A program made the position numbers and the translations under genes. The notes beneath the pieces are model-generated. The model was given only the letters and a program-made list of their open reading frames with translations, was not told where the DNA came from and searched no databases. A stretch of DNA of 32,050 nt from Phycisphaerae bacterium (GTDB lineage: Bacteria > Planctomycetota > Phycisphaerae > SM23-33), in the NCBI GenBank assembly GCA_018335035.1, contig JAGXKT010000027.1, positions 1 through 32,050 of the forward strand, in the 5' to 3' direction. Below, piece by piece: positions 9,107 through 17,441 of this stretch (the stretch's first letter is position 1; every line of letters starts with the position of its first letter).

Positions 9107-9408
9107 TCAATGCCGTCGCCGGCGGGCGACCAGCATGACCAGGCCGCCAAGGGCAAACAGGCCGGAGGCCGGCTCCAGCAGCGTGGCGCGCCAGGCCTCG
9201 GTCCGCCCGTCCGGGTCGAGCCCGACGCGCGCGCATCCGGCAACGGTGGTTCCGTCGGCGGAAACGTCTTGGGCGACGCTGTATGCGGGCCCGGCGTCCA
9301 GGAAGCAGGAAGCCCAACCCGCATAAATTGTTGGCCCGGGCGACGCCGGCGCACAGGCCGACCCCCACACCAAACGAACACAGCACACGACAGATAGCGC
9401 AGAAGCAT
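9107..9408 (-). pseudogene. Frame-broken short PEP-CTERM/HAF-repeat protein
   Basis: An ATG at 9406-9408 follows a strong GAGGAG site, yet its own frame soon turns into Arg/Pro-rich nonsense. A sensible protein appears only if the reading frame shifts twice, each time by skipping one base: near the G5 tract at 9362-9366 and near 9293-9299. The restored product of ~100 residues has a signal peptide ending in GVARA, then NLCGLGFLLPG, a HAF-like stretch AYSVAQDVSADGTTVAG, and a C-terminal sorting signal LEPASGLFALGGLVMLVARRRRH. That tail is the PEP-CTERM signal (here LEP) recognised by exosortases, and an exosortase gene is in this window. The gene is either decayed or has two sequencing errors. 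Even when repaired it holds only one HAF-like unit, shorter than usual. Confidence 0.62.
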
Positions 9409-9488
9409 GGCGACTCTCCTCTTTCAAACAGCGCGTGTGAGCGACAGCGATGCGTGTGAGTGAGCAACACGACACAACGACCGCCGAC

Positions 9489-9516
9489 GGCATACCACGG
9501 ATGCGTTATTTGTCAA
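9489..9516 (-). promoter_or_regulatory. Predicted promoter of the PEP-CTERM remnant
   Basis: On the minus strand a perfect TTGACA (9511-9516) is followed after 16 bp by TATGCC (9489-9494, 3/6). It points at the GAGGAG/ATG at 9408, leaving a leader of about 75 bases. Confidence 0.45.
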
Positions 9517-9599
9517 GAAGCTAGCGCCTACGTTGGTGCGGGGTTGTGCCAGGCGGCGCGGGCACATCCAACCGGGACCAAGAGGGCGGCGGGCGCGCG

Positions 9600-10544
9600 T
9601 CAGCCCGTGCAGAGATCGACGACCAACTGCTGCATCGCCGCCTGGGGCCGCCGGCCGCTCTTGAGGGCGAGATCCGCCCGCAGCAGCGCCCGGAAGTCCC
9701 CGGCGAGGCGCTGTTGCGAGCGACGACGCAGCATCGCGAGGAAGTCGCGTTTAGGCCCGGCAGGCATCTTGAGGTCGGGGGTTCTGCCGGCATCAAGCTG
9801 GCGCTTGGCCTTGAGCGCGCGGCGGAGGTGCCAGGTCAGCAGCCCCAGCGTACGGAACTCCTCACCGCGCACCTGGCACATGCCGTCAAGTGCGGTCAGC
9901 GCGCCGCGCACGTCGCCGGCCGTGACTGCGTTGGTCAGGGCGAACGCGCCCGGACCGGCCGTGGCGGTGACAAGCTCGCCGACGTCGGCGGCCGTGATGG
10001 TCTGCCGCTCGCCAACGTACAGCGAGAGCTTCTCGATCTCGCCGTCCAGCGCCGCCAAGTCTTGCCCGATCCACTGAGCCAGCAGCTCGGCCGCGTCGCC
10101 GGCGAGCGTTTTGCCCCGTGCCCGCGCCATGTCGCGCAGGCGGCGCCCCACGCCGCCGGCGTTCGGGGGGCTGCAATCGATCGCGCGCCCGATCCGCTTG
10201 ACGGTCTTGTACAGGCGGGTATTGGACGCCCACGAGTTGACCTCCAACACGAGCACGGAGCAGTCTGAGGGCGCCTCGAGGTACTTCTCGACGGCCGCGC
10301 GGTTTCGGCGAACGAAGCCGTCGGCGTCGCGAACGACCACGACGCGCCGCGGCGAGAGGAAAGGAATCGTGCGCAGCTCGTCGAAGACCTCGGCCGGTTC
10401 GGCATCGGCGTCGAACGACGTGACGGCGACCTGCGGATCGGCATCGCCGATGACGGCGGCGATCACCTCGCTGCGGCGCGCGTCGCGCAGAAAGGCATCT
10501 CCGCCGTTGAGCACGTACACGGGATGCACCGCCGCATCAGCCAT
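9600..10544 (-). CDS. holA: DNA polymerase III subunit delta
   Basis: The ATG at 10542-10544 has GGGGAA upstream and gives 314 residues, slightly short of the usual 320-345. HolA is the delta subunit of the clamp loader and opens the beta sliding clamp at the replication fork. Evidence is the N-terminal VYVLNGGDAFLRDARRSEVI, then FDELRTIPFLSPRRVVVVRDADGF (the AAA+-like fold, including the clamp-contact region), VLVLEVNSWASNTRLYKTVKR, and the C-terminal helical collar (LLTWHLRRALKAKRQL to the terminal ALKSGRRPQAAMQQLVVDL). There is no Walker A motif, as expected for delta. A longer in-frame GTG opening at 10805 overlaps the microprotein gene and adds Arg-rich sequence, so it was not used. The gene follows that microprotein at 146 bp on the same strand. 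Confidence 0.88.
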   Translation of the reverse strand: MADAAVHPVYVLNGGDAFLRDARRSEVIAAVIGDADPQVAVTSFDADAEPAEVFDELRTIPFLSPRRVVVVRDADGFVRRNRAAVEKYLEAPSDCSVLVLEVNSWASNTRLYKTVKRIGRAIDCSPPNAGGVGRRLRDMARARGKTLAGDAAELLAQWIGQDLAALDGEIEKLSLYVGERQTITAADVGELVTATAGPGAFALTNAVTAGDVRGALTALDGMCQVRGEEFRTLGLLTWHLRRALKAKRQLDAGRTPDLKMPAGPKRDFLAMLRRRSQQRLAGDFRALLRADLALKSGRRPQAAMQQLVVDLCTG

Positions 10545-10602
10545 GAAGTCGTTCCCCGAGGCGCATGACGGACATCGTGTCGCACGACCAGCGCGCGGAC
10601 GC

Positions 10603-10619
10603 ACGGGCGGGGCGCCCGT
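10603..10619. repeat. Short GC-rich inverted repeat
   Basis: ACGGGCG and CGCCCGT are perfect 7-bp arms around a GGG loop, between the microprotein gene and holA. No T-tract follows on either strand, so a terminator function is doubtful. Confidence 0.35.
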
Positions 10620-10690
10620 CCTGACCGCGCGCGTCCATCGGCGCCCGCGCCTTCGGCCGACAAGCGCCGCCCCCGCCCGGCACCCGGAGG

Positions 10691-10807
10691 TTACATCTGT
10701 TGCTTGCGAAGGCGCAAAAAGAACCAGATCAGAACGACAAGCAGAATGAACAGTGGAATCTGCCAGACTTGGAAGATCCACAGGTCCGTCGTCAAGAAAT
10801 CCCACAT
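10691..10807 (-). CDS. 38-residue single-helix membrane microprotein
   Basis: The ATG at 10805-10807 follows a strong AGGAGA site 6 bases upstream and the frame ends at TAA (10691-10693). The product begins MWDFLTTDLWIFQVWQ, followed by one strongly hydrophobic helix (IPLFILLVVLIWFF, residues 17-30) and a basic end (LRLRKQQM). That gives an N-terminus rich in Trp/Asp, one membrane span and a positively charged tail, so the C-terminus probably faces the cytoplasm. I recognise no family. The good ribosome site, short leader and sensible topology in otherwise Arg/Pro-rich non-coding frames support a real gene. It lies between tRNA-Met and holA on the same strand. Function is unknown; small membrane proteins of this type often bind a larger membrane partner. 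Confidence 0.6.
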   Translation of the reverse strand: MWDFLTTDLWIFQVWQIPLFILLVVLIWFFLRLRKQQM

Positions 10808-10895
10808 ACTCGTTCTCCTATGCTTCGCAGCGTATCACACAAGATGTGCTGCGGCCCGTCTGTGCGGGCGTCTCGTCGCGCGGCGCCTCGGGCAC

Positions 10896-10969
<74 letters not shown>

Positions 10970-10985
10970 GCTGGATCACGCGGCC

Positions 10986-11014
10986 ATTGTGTGCTTCGGC
11001 TCGGAACGATGCAA
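10986..11014 (-). promoter_or_regulatory. Predicted promoter of tRNA-Met
   Basis: TTGCAT (11009-11014) and CACAAT (10986-10991) are 17 bp apart on the minus strand, 16 bp before the tRNA 5' end. A run of six A (minus strand, 11019-11024) just upstream of the -35 could act as an UP element. The -10 context CACAATGGC closely matches that of the tRNA-Ser promoter (GACAATGGC). Confidence 0.6.
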
Positions 11015-11061
11015 GTCGTTTTTTCGCCGCCCCCTCGAGCCCGTCGGTGCCGCGTTTGCGC

Positions 11062-11090
11062 TTGACGAATCCGGCAGGCAGGCCGAGAAT
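11062..11090 (+). promoter_or_regulatory. Predicted promoter of secDF
   Basis: TTGACG (11062-11067, 5/6) and GAGAAT (11085-11090, 4/6) with a 17-bp spacer lie ~87 bp before the secDF start. It is back to back with the tRNA-Met promoter, 47 bp apart, so the two transcripts diverge from one short control region. Confidence 0.55.
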
Positions 11091-11176
11091 GCGGCACTTC
11101 GCGGCGGGGCGGCTCGTCGCAGTCGCCGTCGGTCGTCCCGTCGCGCCGGGAAAAGCCGGAGAGCTTGGAAGCGAGT

Positions 11177-14100
11177 ATGAACGCGAAGCACTTACCGTTG
11201 AAGTTCGCGATGGTGGCGGTTGCCGTGGCCATCTGCATAGGGCTGCTGTCGACGCAAGGACTCCAGCAGGGCATCGATCTGCGCGGCGGGCACAGTCTGA
11301 TCTTCGAGATCCGCAGCAACGAGATGGAACTCGAGCGGCTCAGCGAGCAACGCCAGTCCCTTCGTGTCGCACTGCGGCAGGCGGAACAGGCCGACGACGC
11401 CGAACAGGCCGAGAAACTTCGTCGCGACGTCGAGCGCATCGAGGCGGACATCGAGCATCTCGAACGGGCCCCCGCCGCGGCCGGTCGCACCGAAGACATG
11501 ATCGCGGTCATTAAGGGGCGGCTCGACCCGCAGGGCCTGGCGGGCGTGGAGGTCCGTCCGGTAGGCAGCAACCGCATTGAGGTTCGCATCCCCGCCGCGG
11601 GCAAGGAGACCCAACAGGCCAAAAGCGCCTACCAGGCGGCCTTGGAGGACCTCGAGCGCGGCAACCTGACCCAGGGCGACCTGCGCCGGCTCGTGGAGAC
11701 CTACCGCCGGGTCGGCGACATGGACGCCCTCAGCGATCGCGTCCGCGAATTGGCTCACGGCAACGCGGACCAGATCGCGCGGATCGAGACGGTCTTGACG
11801 ACGTACGACGAGATCGTCGCCGCCCAACGGGCCATAAAGGCCGTCGAGACAAAGGCGAGCATCGCCAACAAGGCCGCCCGGCTGCTGGCGGCCGTCACGA
11901 AGGCACAGACCGACCTGACCGAGGCGCGCCGGAGACACGCCGATGCCGCCGAAGCGCTGAATGCGGCGCAGCAGGATCTCGCCGCGTTGGGCCCGGGCGA
12001 GCCGACCGACGCGCCCGGCGAACTCGCCGAGCAACTCGCCGAGGCCCGCGCCGCCGTCGAGCGCCAACAGGCGACACTGCGCGGCGCGGAGGAAGCCCTC
12101 GACCAGGCGACCGGGGACCTCGAGGCCGCCACCGAGGCGGTCACGGCCGGTGCGGCGTTCGTGGTGGCGCATGATCGCCTCCAGGCCGCCCGCGAGGCCG
12201 GCGATGCCGACGCCGTCGCCGACGCCCAGGAGACATACGATGACGCCGTCGAGGCGATCCGCGGGTTGCTGGCGGTCGACGCGGCAGCCAGGCAGGCCGA
12301 CGCCGCCGACGCGGACGCCCAGGCCGACGCCGCCGCGGCGTTGGAAGCGGCCCGGCAGCGCGCCGCCAAGCGCATCGAGGCCGTGGCGGACCTGGCCGCC
12401 GGTGCTGATCTGTCGGCCTTGGCCGATCAGGCCAATGACATCGCTGCCCAGCGCGATAAGGCCGTGGGGACCGCCGGCAAGGCCCTGGACAAGGCCCAGG
12501 ACGCCCACGCCACGGCGCGGCAGGCGGCCGTCGAACTCGGCTCCGTCCGCCAGGCCGAACTCGAACGCGACGTGCTGAGTTTCTACGTGCCGCCGCGCGA
12601 GGCCGAGGCCAGCAGCGGCGAATCGCACGAGCGGGCCGTCGCGCAGAAGATGGAGACGTTCAGAACCGCAAAACGGGAACTCCTCCAGGCGCACCCGGCG
12701 CGCCGGGAGCAGATCGAGAAGGTAATCGCGGCCTACACGGCGTGGATGGACCTGCGGCGTCCGCTGGACGATCCCGAGGACGTCAAGCGAATCATCGCCA
12801 AAGCCGGGGTGCTGGAGTTCCGCATTGTCCCGTCCTTGCCCGGCGGCGGCGCGTACACGATCGATCCGGACACGTTCCGCCGTTACAGGCGCCTGCTCGA
12901 GCAGGAAGGCCCCGAGGAGGTCCGCAAACGCGACGAGCAGTTCATCTGGCTGCCGCTGAGCGGTGAGCGGGGTGATCACTTCGGCGGCTTGCCCGTCATT
13001 CGCAACTGGGGCGAGCAGTATGCCCACGCCGACGGCAAGTGGTACATCCTCTGCTGCAACACCGAGCCGCTGACCATGCTGCACGAGAAGCCCCCCGGCG
13101 GCTGGACGCTGACCGACGCCTACCCCACCTCCGACGACATGGGCCGCCCGGCCGTGGGGTTTGAATTCGACGCCCGCGGGGCCAAGCTCTTCGCCCAACT
13201 GACGAGCGCCCACACCGGCAAGCCCATGGCCGTCATGGTCGACGACGTCGTCTACTCGGCGCCGGTGATCCAATCGACGATCTCGTCCAAAGGCATCATT
13301 ACGGGGCAGTTCACGCGGACCAAGACGGAGCAACTGGCCCGGACGCTGCAGGCCGGCTCCTTGCCGGCGCGGCTGAACTCCGACCCGGTCGCGGAGAACA
13401 CGTTCGGCCCGTCGATCGGCCAGGTCAACCGCGAGCGCGGCTTCCGCGCGGCGATCTGGGGATTGATCCTCGTGGCGGGCTTCATGCTGATCTACTACAT
13501 GCTGGCGGGCCTTCTGGCGGACGTGGCGCTGCTGTTGAACATCATTCTCGTGCTGGGCGCGATGAGCGCGCTGTCGACGGTGTTCACGCTTCCGGGCATC
13601 GCGGGGGTGATCCTGACCATTGGCATCGCCGTGGACGCGAACGTGCTGATTTTCGAGCGGCTGCGCGAGGAGCAGGCCAAGGGCCAATCGGTCCGCATGA
13701 CGCTGACCAACGCCTATCAGCGCGCGTTCAGCGCGATCTTCGACGCGAACGTCACCACGCTGATCACGTGTCTGATTCTCGCCTGGGTCGGCAGCGAGGA
13801 AGTGCGCGGGTTCGCGATCACGCTGGGCTTCGGTGTGGTGTTCAGCTTGTTCACCACGCTGGTTGTCACGCGCTGGCTGTTCCAGTTCCTGCTGGACCGG
13901 CGGTGGGTCAAACGCCCCGTGTTCATGCTGTCGATCCTCGGAACGCCGAAAGTCAACTGGATGAAGAAGCGGCACCTTTTCTGGGGCCTTTCGGTCGCCC
14001 TGATGGTGATGGGAATCGCCTCGCTGCTGTGGCAGAAGGGCGACATCCTGGGCATCGAGTTCTCCTCGGGCACGCAGTACGTCGTGCAGTTGAAGGACGG

Positions 14101-15520
14101 CGCGCTGCTGACGGACCCCGACTCCGGCGAGCGGGTCCTGCCCGACGACGCCGTGGTCCGGCGGTTGTACGTCGCCGAAGCCCGCACGCAGGGCCACGAC
14201 AAGCTCGCCGAGACCGCGCGCGTCGAGACGCGGATCGACCCCGACCGGCTCAAGGCGTATCTCGCCGCGTACGACGACAACGGCGACGAGCGGATTGCCG
14301 CGGACGAAGCGCCGGGAACACAGGAATACTTCCGCCTGCTCGACAGCAACGGCGACGGGGCCCTGAGCCGCGGGGAACTGAACGAGAACCTGCCTCACAA
14401 GGATTACCAGATCTCCACGACCGTCACGGACGTGGACACGGTGCGGGCGCCGGCGACGGCCTTCGGTGACGCGCTGGAGACGCGACGGCCGCGCACGTTC
14501 GCCGCGCTGTCCGGAACGGCCCGGCGCCTGGGTGTGTCGCTCGGCGCCGCCGACCGCGGCATGCGGCGCATTGACGAGACGCTGGTCAGCAAGGCCGACG
14601 CGGCCTTCCGTCCCGAACTGGAGTCCTTCAAGGGCGGAGCCCTGTATGCGTTCGAGTCGGTCGCGCCGGCGATCACGCCACGCGAGATGGCCGCGCGGAT
14701 CAGCGACATGCGCCGCCAGATCGACTTCTCCGACCATCGCTTCGCGCGGACGAAGGTCATCCCCCTGGATGACGCGGTCGACGACGCTCACACCGCCCTG
14801 GCCGTGCTGGTCAAGCCCGCCGAGCCCGTCTCGCGCGCGCGCCTGGACGACTGGACCGCGAAGGAGCACGACCTGTTGACGGCGGCGTTCAGCCGTTCCG
14901 AGGCCGGCGAAACACGCAACTTCGACGCCGCCATCGCCGGCGAGATGGCCCAGCGGGCGATCCTGGCCGTCGTGCTGAGCTGGCTGGCGATCGTCGGCTA
15001 CCTGTGGTTCCGGTTCGGGTCGGTGCGGTGGGGCCTGGCCGCCGTGGTGTGCCTGATTCACGACGTGGTCATCGTCGTGGGCATGGTCGCCGCCAGCGGG
15101 TGGCTGTACAAGACGTGGCTCGGCGACGCGGTGGGGCTCAGTTCGTTCAAGATCGACCTGGCGATGATTGCCGCGATCCTGACGGTCATCGGCTACTCGG
15201 TCAACGACACGATTGTCGTCTTCGATCGCATCCGCGAGAACCGCGGCAAGCTGACGACGGTCTCCAGCGAGGTGATCAACCGCTCGATCAACCAGACGCT
15301 CAGCCGGACGCTGCTGACGTCGGGCACGACGTTCCTGGTGGTCGTCATCATGTACGCTTTCGGCGGCGAGGGCATTCACGCGTTCAGCTTCGCCCTGCTG
15401 GTCGGCGTGATCTTCGGGACGTATTCGTCGATCGCGGTGGCGAGCCCGCTGTTGATGGGCCTCAAGAAGGCCCTGGTCGCCCGTACCGTCGGCGAGCCGG
15501 GAGCCGAACCGGCAAGCTGA
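11177..15520 (+). CDS. secDF: Protein translocase SecDF fusion with a large insertion and EF-hands
   Basis: The ATG at 11177 has GGAAG upstream and gives 1447 residues, far longer than usual SecDF fusions. SecDF uses the proton gradient to pull proteins through SecYEG on the periplasmic side. Residues ~10-28 are TM1, followed by the SecD motif GIDLRGG (32-38). P1 begins (GRLDPQGLAGVEV, then RIEVRIP ~134-140), is interrupted by an Ala/Glu/Asp-rich, coiled-coil-like insertion at ~145-530, and resumes at VKRIIAKAGVLEFRIV (536-551). The SecD membrane block has GIAVDANVLIFERLREE with its conserved Asp and Arg. The SecF half starts near residue 930 and carries GIEFSSGTQY, two EF-hand loops (1033-1044, 1056-1067) and IGYSVNDTIVVFDRIREN. 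No yajC gene is adjacent. A lipoprotein gene follows at 111 bp. Confidence 0.93.
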   Translation: MNAKHLPLKFAMVAVAVAICIGLLSTQGLQQGIDLRGGHSLIFEIRSNEMELERLSEQRQSLRVALRQAEQADDAEQAEKLRRDVERIEADIEHLERAPAAAGRTEDMIAVIKGRLDPQGLAGVEVRPVGSNRIEVRIPAAGKETQQAKSAYQAALEDLERGNLTQGDLRRLVETYRRVGDMDALSDRVRELAHGNADQIARIETVLTTYDEIVAAQRAIKAVETKASIANKAARLLAAVTKAQTDLTEARRRHADAAEALNAAQQDLAALGPGEPTDAPGELAEQLAEARAAVERQQATLRGAEEALDQATGDLEAATEAVTAGAAFVVAHDRLQAAREAGDADAVADAQETYDDAVEAIRGLLAVDAAARQADAADADAQADAAAALEAARQRAAKRIEAVADLAAGADLSALADQANDIAAQRDKAVGTAGKALDKAQDAHATARQAAVELGSVRQAELERDVLSFYVPPREAEASSGESHERAVAQKMETFRTAKRELLQAHPARREQIEKVIAAYTAWMDLRRPLDDPEDVKRIIAKAGVLEFRIVPSLPGGGAYTIDPDTFRRYRRLLEQEGPEEVRKRDEQFIWLPLSGERGDHFGGLPVIRNWGEQYAHADGKWYILCCNTEPLTMLHEKPPGGWTLTDAYPTSDDMGRPAVGFEFDARGAKLFAQLTSAHTGKPMAVMVDDVVYSAPVIQSTISSKGIITGQFTRTKTEQLARTLQAGSLPARLNSDPVAENTFGPSIGQVNRERGFRAAIWGLILVAGFMLIYYMLAGLLADVALLLNIILVLGAMSALSTVFTLPGIAGVILTIGIAVDANVLIFERLREEQAKGQSVRMTLTNAYQRAFSAIFDANVTTLITCLILAWVGSEEVRGFAITLGFGVVFSLFTTLVVTRWLFQFLLDRRWVKRPVFMLSILGTPKVNWMKKRHLFWGLSVALMVMGIASLLWQKGDILGIEFSSGTQYVVQLKDGALLTDPDSGERVLPDDAVVRRLYVAEARTQGHDKLAETARVETRIDPDRLKAYLAAYDDNGDERIAADEAPGTQEYFRLLDSNGDGALSRGELNENLPHKDYQISTTVTDVDTVRAPATAFGDALETRRPRTFAALSGTARRLGVSLGAADRGMRRIDETLVSKADAAFRPELESFKGGALYAFESVAPAITPREMAARISDMRRQIDFSDHRFARTKVIPLDDAVDDAHTALAVLVKPAEPVSRARLDDWTAKEHDLLTAAFSRSEAGETRNFDAAIAGEMAQRAILAVVLSWLAIVGYLWFRFGSVRWGLAAVVCLIHDVVIVVGMVAASGWLYKTWLGDAVGLSSFKIDLAMIAAILTVIGYSVNDTIVVFDRIRENRGKLTTVSSEVINRSINQTLSRTLLTSGTTFLVVVIMYAFGGEGIHAFSFALLVGVIFGTYSSIAVASPLLMGLKKALVARTVGEPGAEPAS

Positions 15521-15631
15521 CGCGCCCAACGCCGCGCGTCCCGGCGGACCGAAGCGCGCCTCGGGGCGCCGATCACAGGGTGCACCAGCGGCGCGTCGAC
15601 GAACGGGCCGGACACATGGAGGCATGCGCCC

Positions 15632-17194
15632 GTGGGTAGACGCGGCGGACATCTTCTGGCCTGCCTGCTTCTGGCGTGCGGGTGCGCGTCGCTGCGCGGG
15701 ACGTCGGACGGCGACGTGGCGTCCCCGAAGCTGCCGCCCCTGTCCGTCCAGCAGGCCCGGACCTACCCGGAGACCGTCACGGGGCGGTTCGTGCCGCTGG
15801 CCGACTTCGAAGACGTTGCAGGCGTCCGGGCCGGCCGCGCCCAGCAGCACGACTTCGCTCTCAGTCCGGCGCCGCGTCGCACCTCGCCCGACGAACCGCC
15901 GCCTCCGCCCGGCGAGGTGCGCTTCACCCTGAGACGCACGCGAACGGGCATCGGGGCGCTGGAGGTGCTCGCGCCGACAGGGCGGGAACTGCGGTACACG
16001 CCGCCGACGCGCGATTTCACGGGCTATACGCTTATGAGCATCGCGATTCATAGCCCGACGATTCGAGATGATTTCCGCGTGCAGCTGGTCACACGATCGG
16101 GCTCATGGGTCTCACGCCGTCAGCTTCTGCGTGCCGGTTGGAATACGGTCCAGGTCGACATCCGCCGCCCGGACCGGCAACGCGAGGTTGATCTGACGGA
16201 CGTGCGTCGCGTGGCGATGGGGTTCTCCGATGCGGCCGGGCCGGTCCGCTTCGTCGTGGACGACGTCATATTGATCGACAACGCGCGGACGCTGCAGCCG
16301 GCGCCGGACGGCATGATGCTGCGCAAGGACGGGCTGGACTACACGGTAGCGATGGCGGATGGGCCGACGTATACGCTATCGGCCGGGACGGACGGGCTCT
16401 GGCGGCTGGGCGACCACCAGGCCGTCCTGGCCGTGACGGACGCACCCCGAGCGCCGCCGCAGCGCGAGGCACTGGCGTTGTTCGGCCGGCGACGCATCGC
16501 GCGGGTCGAGTTGATCGAACACAACGCGGTGCGCGTGCGCTTGGCGAGCACGTGGTACTTCCCCGCGCGGCGCGGTGCATGGGCGTCGGAGGCGATCCGC
16601 CGCGTGCGGTGGACGTACACCTTCTACCGCGACGGGCGTCGCGTCACGCATCTGGTGATCAACAACGCCGGGGGACGCAAGATCGGCGCCGTGCGCATTC
16701 GCCCCGCCTCTCGCTGCGCGCGAAGCGGACGCCCCGCCGTCGACGAGATCGTCGCCGAGAACTTCGCCGGGCCGGTCGGGCGGTGGAGTTGGCTGTGCGT
16801 CGCCGCCAACGATGCCGGTCGCCCGCCGCCAAGCGCCGAGACCGTACGACGCCGCTACGCCCACCCCGCCACCATCCGCCCCGTGCTGGTCGGCCGGCGG
16901 GCGTCCCGAAGCGGGCAGGCCGCGGGCTTCGATGCGTCCGAAGGGTGCTACGTCGTCCACGCCCGCGCGGGCAACTGCCGCTTCGTGGTCGTGCCGCCGT
17001 CCGACGGGCTGGAATCGCCGGTCTTTCGCGTGGTCGGGCGATGGGCCGCAACGCCAAGCGTCAACTGCGCCGGCCGGGCCGTGCGACGGATCGTCCGCCT
17101 GTCCGACGGATCGATCCTGTTCGCGCTTCCCGGACGTCTGGAGCGGCCCACGCCGGTGGAAGTCGCCGGAACATCCCCGCCGGGCGAGACGTAA
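15632..17194 (+). CDS. Putative lipoprotein of unknown function
   Basis: A GTG start with GGAGG 9 bases upstream gives 520 residues. The N-terminus MGRRGGHLLACLLLACGCAS is a lipoprotein signal peptide, with C16 the likeliest lipidated Cys and C18 an alternative. Residues ~50-215 look like a galactose-binding/CIA30-like beta-sandwich: FVPLADFEDVAGV, then GYTLMSIAIHSP, GWNTVQVDIRRP and VRFVVDDVILIDN. The rest (~220-520) is beta-rich and Arg-rich, with segments such as RVRWTYTFYRDGRRVTHLVINN and CYVVHARAGNCRFVVVPPSDG; I recognise no family there. It follows secDF by 111 bp on the same strand and could share its transcript. A surface or periplasmic carbohydrate-related role is a guess from the fold. 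An ATG at 15624 is in another frame and short, so it was rejected. Confidence 0.7.
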   Translation: MGRRGGHLLACLLLACGCASLRGTSDGDVASPKLPPLSVQQARTYPETVTGRFVPLADFEDVAGVRAGRAQQHDFALSPAPRRTSPDEPPPPPGEVRFTLRRTRTGIGALEVLAPTGRELRYTPPTRDFTGYTLMSIAIHSPTIRDDFRVQLVTRSGSWVSRRQLLRAGWNTVQVDIRRPDRQREVDLTDVRRVAMGFSDAAGPVRFVVDDVILIDNARTLQPAPDGMMLRKDGLDYTVAMADGPTYTLSAGTDGLWRLGDHQAVLAVTDAPRAPPQREALALFGRRRIARVELIEHNAVRVRLASTWYFPARRGAWASEAIRRVRWTYTFYRDGRRVTHLVINNAGGRKIGAVRIRPASRCARSGRPAVDEIVAENFAGPVGRWSWLCVAANDAGRPPPSAETVRRRYAHPATIRPVLVGRRASRSGQAAGFDASEGCYVVHARAGNCRFVVVPPSDGLESPVFRVVGRWAATPSVNCAGRAVRRIVRLSDGSILFALPGRLERPTPVEVAGTSPPGET

Positions 17195-17240
17195 CAGCGA
17201 CATGCCGCCCCCCGTCTGGACCCGAGCGAATCAAGCCCGG

Positions 17241-17269
17241 TTGACAGTTGGCCGATATCAAGGTACATT
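17241..17269 (+). promoter_or_regulatory. Promoter of the exosortase/polysaccharide export operon
   Basis: A perfect TTGACA (17241-17246), a 17-bp spacer and TACATT (17264-17269, 4/6) form the best sigma-70-type promoter in the window. Transcription should begin near 17276, leaving a ~165-base leader. The leader holds a run of eight G (17281-17288) right after the start and a 15-codon frame (17298-17345) opening with GTG. Confidence 0.72.
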
Positions 17270-17441
17270 TAGCCCGCGCCGGGGGGGGCTTTGCGCGGTG
17301 GAACTGCGCTTGCAGTACGGGGAGGTATTTGTCAAGGTAGTCTAATTAGTGACCCCCGCATCGCCTGCGACGACGACCGAGCCGTTCGACCAGAGCCGTC
17401 CGGGCTGAGGAATGCGGCCGGGTAAACAAGAAAGGCCGCCC

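Noticed and set aside
9009-9470. N-terminal extension of the phosphate-binding protein frame
   Set aside because: The extension runs through the PEP-CTERM remnant and Arg-rich sequence; the ATG at 9008 has a ribosome site and a signal peptide.
11005-11024. AACGA/TCGTT hairpin with T6 as a plus-strand terminator
   Set aside because: No plus-strand transcript is expected to end there; the T run is better explained as the A-tract upstream of the tRNA-Met promoter.
11192-16051. 1619-codon open frame antisense to secDF
   Set aside because: It mirrors secDF codons, is rich in Arg, His, Gly and Asp without any domain, and spans a gene boundary. Lack of stops is a product of high GC.
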